The notes under the pieces are model-generated. The model searched no databases. It had not been told where the DNA came from and was given only the letters and a program-made list of their open reading frames with translations. Source: Apus apus (Eukaryota; Chordata; Aves; Apodiformes; Apodidae). From it: 64,000 nucleotides of DNA. The DNA lies in contig NC_067286.1 of the NCBI RefSeq assembly GCF_020740795.1, positions 16,992,350 to 17,056,349 on the forward strand, written 5' to 3'. This document shows positions 52,401 to 64,000 of the stretch, piece after piece (positions within the stretch are counted from its first letter, which is position 1; each line of letters begins with the position of its first letter). Position numbers and translations under genes: made by a program.

Positions 52401-55400
52401 GAGGCTTAAAGGCTACATTTACCTTCAAATATAAAGGTTTCTATTAAAAAAGGAAATGGAAAGAAGAGTGGCTTCCCAGGTCCATAGGTTCCTTTAAGGA
52501 ACACAATGCTTCCCTGCATCCCTCTTTTATAATCATATGGAACACTCTTAACCTTTGGGTAAGCTAATTGTTTGTCCAAAATGTATAAGAATTACATTTT
52601 GATGAAGAATTATCCCTTGGGATGCCAGCTTCTAACATTAGAGAAAAAAATACTATCCTCTGAGATTGAAATTTTAGGAACAACATGTGCACTAAAAACT
52701 TTCCCCCCCTATGATATTATTTTGTTTTGTTCACGGACAGATATGAGTCCACTTAAACTTCCAAAAGCTGGTGGCCTGCAGGTCTTCTATTTTGCCTCTA
52801 CTCACATTTGGGAGTTACCCTTTTCGTTATTCACCATCTGTCACTTGAACTGCTAGATTGAAAACACCCTCTAAAAACTCAATCTTTGATCATCTTTTCC
52901 TCTTGTGCTGCCTGGTGCATCCAGGGTAGTCTGAAGGAGTTTGGTTATAACCTACAAGCACATAGCATTTAGCTCTGTCAGACAGGATTACCAAAGTTTC
53001 CTACTGTTGTTGTCAATGACTCAGTTGTCAGTGTTGTTCTTAGTGCTGTGATTGGAGCAGTCTGGGATTTCCTTGTGTTTTGTGTTTCAATACTTTCCAA
53101 ACCAGACTTAACAAATATGTTTTCTACCCTGGGCAACCTCACTCATGGCAGAACAGAACCAGAAGTAGCAATAGGATGAAATTTTAGTGGGGAAAACAGT
53201 TTGATCACAAGCTGCATTGGGGATAGCCTCAAATGAATGGCACTGTCCAAAAATACAGGTCATGTGGGGCTGTAAATATCCCACCCTCTTTGTTTCTCTC
53301 TAAAGAGACAATAGCTGTGTCCCCACACGGAGAAGGTTAAGTACTGCATCTTTAAGGTCTCAGCAGTGAGGTAGAGGAGAGGAACATATTTTCAGTGTTT
53401 ATACCTTTCTTCTTTGTTGAATTTGGGATTGGCTTCAGAGATATCCAGGCTTTTACTGAACATTGTTTTACTATGGCAGGAACAAAGCGAGAAAACAGAG
53501 TTACTAGTGTGGACATTTATAAAAGAGAGTCACCTGAAGCAATTCTGGACACCCAGACCCCCAACCCACCCTCCCCTTTTTAAGCAATGCTCTGAAAAAC
53601 CTTTCTTTTGCTTTCCAACTATGGCTGAAGACTACACAGTGCTGAATTTCATTATATTCCCATGATTTCTGAGGTCTAGGACAACTCCCCCATACATACT
53701 TGTAAAACCTGCTCTCCTTTATCCAACTGAAAACTCAGGTACCATCTAATTTGTCACATTGTCCAGGGAAAATAGAACATGCCTGAGGGCGACAATTGCA
53801 AAGACCTCATTACTCAGACTTCTCCAGAAGACCTCAATACTAAGCAGAAACTGGGAAAAGGTTAAAATCCGGCCATAAAGCCTCTTAGAGGAATAGTAAT
53901 CCATTTTGCATTCTAATTTTTAGGGTCCATTACCACTTACTCCCAACTCTCTTCCCTATATTCAATGTATAGAGAAATGGCCTTCTTTACCATCTTGGGT
54001 CTGAATCCCTGAAACTTAGAAGCAAAATTCCCTGTGCTTTCCTAAAGGGGAAACTCTTTGCAATATGTTTCACTGGTAATATGCTTCATTGATTCACAGA
54101 ACACTGCTTCCTTGTGTTAGCTCATCTTTCATGCAAGCTATCTACTTTAATAACCAGAAGAAAATGAATAGTTAATGAAGCCCATTTTAGAACAGGTTTT
54201 GGATTCTTACAGCAGAGCTGCAGAAAATTTCTGGCATACCCCTGAGGGATTCTAGCTCCCAAGAAATTATTCCTAGTCTATGTGATTTTGGCACAGGGGA
54301 CAAATTAGCTGGTGTTGAACTAAGCTCAGATTCTACCTCTTCTGCTTTGACATTTCAATGAAATATCAGATAGTCTAAGTAGTGTGGATACCTCAACAGC
54401 AGAAGCAATTATGATGTAATTATGAGCCTGTTTAGTTAACAACTAGTAGGGCAAACCAAGAATTAACCAAACTTAGTCACCAGTTTTAGGGTGGCTGGTC
54501 TTCATGCATCATACTAACTTTGCCATATATAGACCCATTGAAGAACATTTGGAGAGGTCATATGAAGTATTTCCAGGAGTCTGTAAGTTCAACAAGCAGC
54601 CTTTGTGCTGATTTCCCCTCCTCCAGTATTCAAAACTAAGTCACTGAAGGACTATGTTTTTCACTTAATATTATCTCAGCCTGTAGGGTTGAAGGCTTCC
54701 CAGTTTCAAATCTTGATGGAAAGATATGCCCTTAAACAAGTCAAAACCAGACACTTGTAGGGTCCCCACATGGTTCCCAAAAGCACAGTTTATCACACAC
54801 ACATCAACCAGAGGTTATAACACAAATTGCCTTTATGCAAGCAGACATCTGTTTACTACCAGGAAAGAGGACAACAGGACTAAATCACAAGACACATGTG
54901 TGTTCTGCCCATTGGTTAGAAGAGTATCTCTGCCAGCTCAAGAAAGAAGCAATGGCTGAGTATGTCCAAATGTTTACACAGGTCATCTGCGCCTAAGCAG
55001 AAGATCTGTTTCCCTGGTCCACCTCCCTGTCTTCCTAGGATAAAAAGCACAGAATAGTCATCTGTTGAGACAAAAAAATGTTGTTCATAAAAAAGTATCC
55101 ACCTCTGGGATCTAATTCCTACTGCTGTATCCACTCTCAGTGGTCATTTCATGGGATATAATATGTGACTAGCCATTAAAAATCCCTCACTCTTGGTGGA
55201 AACACTTGTCATTTTTTTACTGACTGTTCTGACAGATGGTGCCCCATCAGAAATACATCATCCCCAGATAATCCCCATGCAGTGGTGTTCATTTATGAAG
55301 CCAGTTCATGTTATAAATGACTGTGCTGCCAGCAACACAAAATGTGCTGTTGTCATCTGTGAATGTGGATGGTATGACTTATGGAAGCTCACACATGGAG

Positions 55401-56693
55401 TAAAATTACATCTTCCCTTTAATCCCTTCCAAAACAAACACTACTAAGCCCACCATCCATCATGGTGTTATTACATCCCCTTTTCCACCCTTAATCACAC
55501 CTTTATGTCCAGCTTTGAGTTGTGGTATGCATTGTCCCGTATCTCTTTTGTACCTGGCAGGTTTCACTTCCTCCTTAAGCCAAAGCCCTTCTTTACTGAT
55601 ATGTAAGTCTGGATATGGCTCTGTTCTAAACTCACCTCAGACCATTTGACTTCAATCATTTCCTCATGTGCAGAACCGAATGAGACATTTAAAAGCAAAA
55701 GAAATGCTATGGATAGCAAGAGACAGCTTTGCCTCTTCAGACTTTTTAATCTGAAGTCAAAGCTGAGAGCTGGAAGAGAAGATTTCAGCTCTCAGAAAAC
55801 TCCAGGATGAATCAAACACCTCCTATTTGTCCTGCCAAGTTGGATGCTTACTGTAAATAGCTGCAGAGTACAGCAACTCACAGGCAGCCTTGGGGTGAGG
55901 GAACGTGTTTCACCTCTGGCTCTGAGAGCTTCGTGGCCCATGCATCTATTGGGTACCAGATTAACCACTGCAAGCTGAATAGTTAGCACCTGTTTGTCAG
56001 TGTTGTGTTCATCCTTATCACTTTGAAGCCTATGAGGAACACTGAGCACACCCTGTTCTGAACACTTTCTTTGCCCAGACCTCACATCAAAGCAAATCAT
56101 ACACTCAAGACAGGTTTCCAACCTACAATACAGTGAAAAATGTTTATGGCAGTGCATCTCAAGGCCACATATCCAGTCTGAAATAATTCCTAGCAGATTC
56201 TGGAAATTACCAAGTTTTGTTCGCTGCAGACAGAACCATAACAATTGCCAGTAAAACTTTCCAGCAATTCTAGGGGCCTCTGGACATTAAATTATTTCAC
56301 GTTCTTCACTCAGTTCTCTATCAGCAATGGGAGTTTCTGAGCACAGCAGGCTCTTTTTGAGCAGATCTTAACAGCTGAACAATAAAATAATGTCATAAAG
56401 CTGAAACAGAAGTTACAGCATCATCAGCATACATATATCTGAAGTGTTTTTTAATATTGATTGATTTCTGCAGGAGTGAATCCAAATGCATGTGCTTCTC
56501 TTAGGCTAGTTGTAGGGACTGAGGAAATAACTTCCCTGTTTCATGTAAATGTCCTTTCACCATTCACTTACTGTCCCAGAACCTGCCTTGAGGAGACACC
56601 ATTTTGCTCTGCTGTTTCTCCATAAGACTGACACTTTCTTTGATAGAAAAGAGGCAAAATTAGACATATTCCATCACTTTACAGGCACGTGGT

Positions 56694-56798
56694 AGGTGGG
56701 ACATAGTTTAGTGCTCGACTCAGTGAAGTTGGGTTAATGGCTGGACTCAATGATCTTCAAGGTCTTTCCAACCAAAATTACTCTGTGATTCTGTGGTA
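56694..56798 (+). mobile_element. CR1 LINE 3' tail
   Basis: GGGACATAGTTTAGTGCTCG, then GGTTAATGGCTGGACTCAAT GATCTTCAAGGTC TTTCCAACC and ATTACTCTGTGATTCTGTGG: the 3'-most 105 nt of a CR1, plus orientation, antisense to BRSK2. Confidence 0.9.
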
Positions 56799-57276
56799 AT
56801 TTATGTGGGTCAGATGCCTGCTGGCTCTGACAGTATATTTTAGGGCATCTACAGATGGACAGAGCTTTCCAGACTCAAGCTGTTCTGATTACATGGAAGG
56901 TGGGGTCCATCTCATTTAACTTTGGGTGCCCAGAAGCTAGGCCCCTAACCCAAGATAGTAATCTAGATTCCTGTTGTAGGCTATGGAGACAGAGAGGAAC
57001 AACGAGAGGGTAATTATCCTATCCAAGACTGTTGGAACAGAGGTCATATATACCTGAGACCTTCCAAAGCACTTGTCTGTCCCCATTACCTAGAGTGAGA
57101 GGCTGTATCACAAGCTTAGACTGAATACCTATGCTCTTGACAATTAAAAAGAGGTGAGATGAATCTTGCCCAGAGGACATGGCATTTTCCTGAGCAATAG
57201 CTGCAAGCATGCAGAACCTTAACCCCTGGCAAGCCTTCTGGTCCTGTGTGCATAAGTGCTGCTGGCTGCCAAATCA

Positions 57277-57753
<477 letters not shown>

Positions 57754-60700
57754 CTACAGAGGGAAGGAGCACTGCTACTGCTGTGAATGTAGGAGGACTG
57801 TAAAAGAAAGGTATAACTATAGCATAGCTTGCAGAAATTACCTTACAAAGCTGGTAATAGTAATAACCAGATGTCAGCATGGGCTATAAGCACAAGCTGT
57901 TAGCCAGAGTATAAGCCATTGAGGGATCCTGTGTATATACTCAGGTTGCTAAAGCTTGTCTTTGATGTCCCCACTACCTAGATTAAATGTGACATAGGGA
58001 TATGTGTGCACTTTGAACTCAGAATTGCATTATTCTCTGAAAACATACCCTTTTTTGCATCTCTAAGATTACATTTCATATTTTCCCCACTGCTTTATAG
58101 TTTTTCTCCTTCAGCACTACAAATTAAAAGATACTTGTCTACCTGAGATGAATCTCCAATGAAAGCTACTGAAGTTTATCACAGAGGTCATCAGACAGCT
58201 TTTACTATGATAGCAACTGAAGTGCTTTGCACTTTTTATTGTAACATTTCTATGAGGCATTGAAGTGCTACTTTAACTTTGCAGAAAAACTGAATTATAA
58301 GAATGAGCTACATAAAGGCAATTAATTGCTAAAGGTCCTGACAAACCTTAACTGAGGTTCAGAGGAACATCTAAATTGGAAAGTCTTTAGATAGATACCA
58401 AACTACATTTCAAGAAGGTTACTTGGCCAAACCACCCATAATGTCATGGTGAGGCACAGAACCAAATGCAAACCTGCTGAGCTGTTTCATCACTAGTGTC
58501 TCTCCTGGCATCAAAACAGAAAAAAGGAGAAAAGCAGAAAAAAATATAGAAGGATTTTCTTTCCTTTCTTTTCTTTGTTTGGGCTACTTCAGTTCTCTTG
58601 TCTCTGTACAGACAAGTTTTTTATTTATTTTAGTAGACAGTGACCACATGTAAAAAAAGGCATCCTTCACCCCTGATTTTAGAAAGCAGCTCTCAGTGCC
58701 CAGCCCCTAAGGCTTCTTCCTCTGCCAGGATTCCACTGTAACACCAGAAATAACACATTTGACAATTCTATCTCTATTGCCTAGTCTGATGGTATTATTT
58801 TTACTATTCTGCCCTGCTCACACCCCCTATCTACGTGCTTGTTAATTCTCTCTCTCATGTAATATTTTAAGACCCCTTTAAGGCAGGGCTTATTCTTGAA
58901 ACAACAAGCATGAGCAAAGACGGCTCAAATGGAAATGGGATAGTGATAACAACTGACCCCTCTAATGTATAACCCAAGTATTGTTTGCATTACTAGTAAT
59001 AATGTTCCTGTTAAAAATTCATTAGAACAAATGCAGTTGTAGCTCACTCCATTTCAAACTATGTCCAGTAATAAAAAGGTATCAGAAAATACTAACAGGG
59101 GCAATGATCTGCGGTTTAGGAAAAATATATAGGGCATAAAGTTCAGGGAAAAACAAAGGGACATAAACCTAATAAAGCAGTTATACAGAGTGACTTTAGC
59201 TGCACGCATGTACGTGGTCAAAAGTAAGGTGGGACAAGGTTTACACATTCCAAACTCCTACTTCTTCAAACAAGTTAAAAGAACAAGAAAAGATTCATCT
59301 CACAGGACTACTGCTGGTATCAAGACATATGAATAGAGCCAAGACACATAATGACAATGTAATTATATTTGGTATCTACAACAGAGAGTGGATACAAATT
59401 TTGCAGAGAAATATTAGACATTAGAAAGGAAGGTGGAAGAGAGCAGTTTAAAATAAAGGAGAAAGAAGGAATAAAGAAGATGAAGAAGGCAGCTAATGTC
59501 AAAATAGTGGAGATCAGTAAGCTCAGACTGCATTAATGTTAGTTAGGAATAAAAATCTAAACAAGAAAGATGGAAAAAGGCAAGAAAAACATTTTATGAA
59601 CAGATCTTTTAAAAGGCAATTTGATTCAAGCATGTTGAAAACTGAAGACTAGCAAATGGAAATTCAGCTGAGTGACACAAAAGTTACAGGCCAAATATAA
59701 AGTGGACGTTAAAAGATAACAAAGAAGAAATTTGAACAGGAATTAGCTAAAAACTTGAATAACGGTGTTTTGCGCAGCCATCAGAAAGAATTCTTGAGAG
59801 GACAGTAGCCAGTTTATGGCTGCTGGCTTGTTAAGAAACTCCACCCCACAAAATATTTTTCATTAAGGACACACTAGTTGACACTCATTAATTTTACTGA
59901 GAAGTTTAACATTTCTCTTTACAGGTTAAGAAAATGGGGCTGGATTCAAATGTGGTAAAGGTGGCCCTTCCCTGGCCCTTTAAGAGTCGTATAGCAGAAA
60001 CAGACAAAAGGGACACCAGAAGAGAATGTTAGTCTGAGCTGGCCATACTTTTACCTGCATCCATCCTTTTGGAGACCTAACATGCAAAGGAAGAGGCTAT
60101 ATCAAAATACTCTGAGATGCAACTTTGCAGGGTTTTTTTTGGCAAGAGTTCAGGCAATGCACAACTCTCATTAATGGGGCTTCTTCAAGTTGCTGTTATT
60201 AAATCTGTTACTTTTTCTCTGCTCTTCTTTGTGCTAAGCCATTGGTAATGCTTAATGATGAGATATTAATCAGAAGCATGACTGCTCTTAATTAAACCTT
60301 GCCCCATGTCCTCAGAGATACTGCTGTGAACAGGGGAGGTGGAAACCCCCTGTGGAAGATGAAATGCAATCTGCAAACAATACCGAAAATATACTGCTCA
60401 ACCAATCTTCTGTGTGCCAACGAGGCACAAGGAAACATTCAGAGTAGTGCTGCCCTGTTGAGGAACTTTTTCTCTCCTTGTACCAAAAAATACACAAGAG
60501 TGGAGAATACCATTTCAGTTCAAACCATGAAAATATTTTGGCATGCGGAATAGAGATGTATAATATATTCAAGGTGTATTTCTGTATGGATTTACATGCT
60601 GGATATGAAGATTCTGAAGTCACCTTGCTTCTTATGACAAAATTTTTTTCTAAAGCAAGATGATGGTATTCTTACACAGCAGGATAATCTTTTTGAGTCA

Positions 60701-61737
60701 AAAGCTGATTAGTAAAGTGCTAGATGACAAACCGCACTGAGCAAGGGCCTTTTCACCACAGGACCTGCAGTTGGCAAATATACTGATGTTCATTTGGACC
60801 TCTGATACCATACTCTCTGGAGCTCCATCCAGGTAAGAGTTTAAAAATTACCATGTTGACTAAGAATTTCCACCTCTTCTCCCAAAAAAGATATTTCCTT
60901 CCAAAATTATGGATGTGGAGCCTGGAACTTGGATAAGGTAATAATTCAACAGAGTATTAACAAACTTACAGTTCAGTATTCCACTACCCTGTAGGTTTGG
61001 GAGATTTCTGGCTTTCCAGTGAAAGCCAGTCTTCAAAGTGCTGGAGTACAATACCTAAAAACTACACTTCTACTATGTAACAATGCTATTTCAGGTCATT
61101 TATAGAAACGACTGATCCTTATTAGTTAAACTTTTGCCACTTTGCACAGCAAGGGTCACTTCCACAGTAAGCTCCTCAGGAAACATTTTTCCTGTAGTCT
61201 AGATTGGTGAGGTCCTTGGCAATTAGTAGTACCCTAAAAAGACTAATGACCAATTCTGCAGGAATAAAGTGGTATCACAAGAGCTTTATAAGGTATATAA
61301 TCTTACTGCATATTAAGCTTTCTAAATCTTTCTAAGATAGTCTAAAAACATAGAAGTTTGATGTAGGTACTATAAACAGGCAAGTGATATTATTTATACT
61401 TTCAAGAGTTTATGTATTTGCCTGCAGAAAAGAGACTGTAAATATAGAACTTCATAGGGATGCAACCCTACAGTCTTACTTGCTCAAGTCCAGAAGCAGC
61501 ATTTCTGCAAAACTGCATGTAGATTAGTAAATAGAAAACTCTGCCACTAGACTCCACTGCTTTTAAACCTCATCTGCTTGCACAGAGCCAGCTTGTGGGT
61601 CCACATAATATTTTTAAGATTGAGTTCAAGACCAAAGTGGATGTTTCTGAACTGTGAGACAGACATGTCCCGAAAAAGGAATAATTCGAGTTTAACCATG
61701 GAACAGACTTGCCTGTTTCAGGCTGAGAATTCTCACC

Positions 61738-64000
<2,263 letters not shown>

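Overview
The window is vertebrate, almost certainly avian, nuclear DNA. Genes are split by large AT-rich introns and the dominant interspersed repeat is the CR1 LINE (four sizeable pieces plus three short 3' tails, several ending in the ATTCTATGATT-like tail typical of bird CR1). There is no prokaryotic gene organisation, and nearly all long open frames are chance frames in low-complexity DNA.

One gene dominates: the 3' two-thirds of BRSK2 (SAD-A, brain-selective kinase 2) on the minus strand. Ten protein-coding exons run from 63327 down to the stop at 8901. They cover the end of the post-UBA linker, the Ser/Pro-rich region, the C-terminal KA1-like domain (with the KEN degron) and the long C-terminal tail. 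All junctions have GT-AG signals and all phases agree, giving 1234 coding nt for the basic chain. The promoter, kinase domain and UBA domain lie beyond 64000. The 3' UTR is AT-rich, full of simple repeats, and probably ends near 5785, where an AATAAA and a GU-rich element sit together.

The gene holds a layered set of possible splice options, all frame-preserving: (i) an alternative 3' splice site that adds 375 nt (125 residues) of Ser/Pro-rich protein at 39230-39604, with a short motif shared with the paralogue BRSK1; (ii) a 24-nt microexon candidate at 49434-49457 behind a very strong polypyrimidine tract; (iii) a weaker 24-nt candidate at 9875-9898; (iv) a 48-nt exon at 21317-21364; (v) a second acceptor inside the terminal exon that removes another 48 nt. 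The terminal acceptor is preceded by about 270 nt of nearly pure pyrimidine (RNA sense).

Layout: 1-5784 is intergenic, with a CR1 tail near 1.6 kb and a CpG island at about 4.4-5.2 kb; 5785-8900 is the probable BRSK2 3' UTR; 8901-63327 is BRSK2 exons and introns, with six clear CR1 insertions, all antisense to the gene, and one older CR1-like remnant in the same orientation; 63328-64000 is the next intron. I recognise no second protein gene, RNA gene or CRISPR array. The most useful unexplained items are the two microexon candidates, the long exon form, the giant pyrimidine tract, the CpG island beyond the gene end and two enhancer-like intronic stretches.
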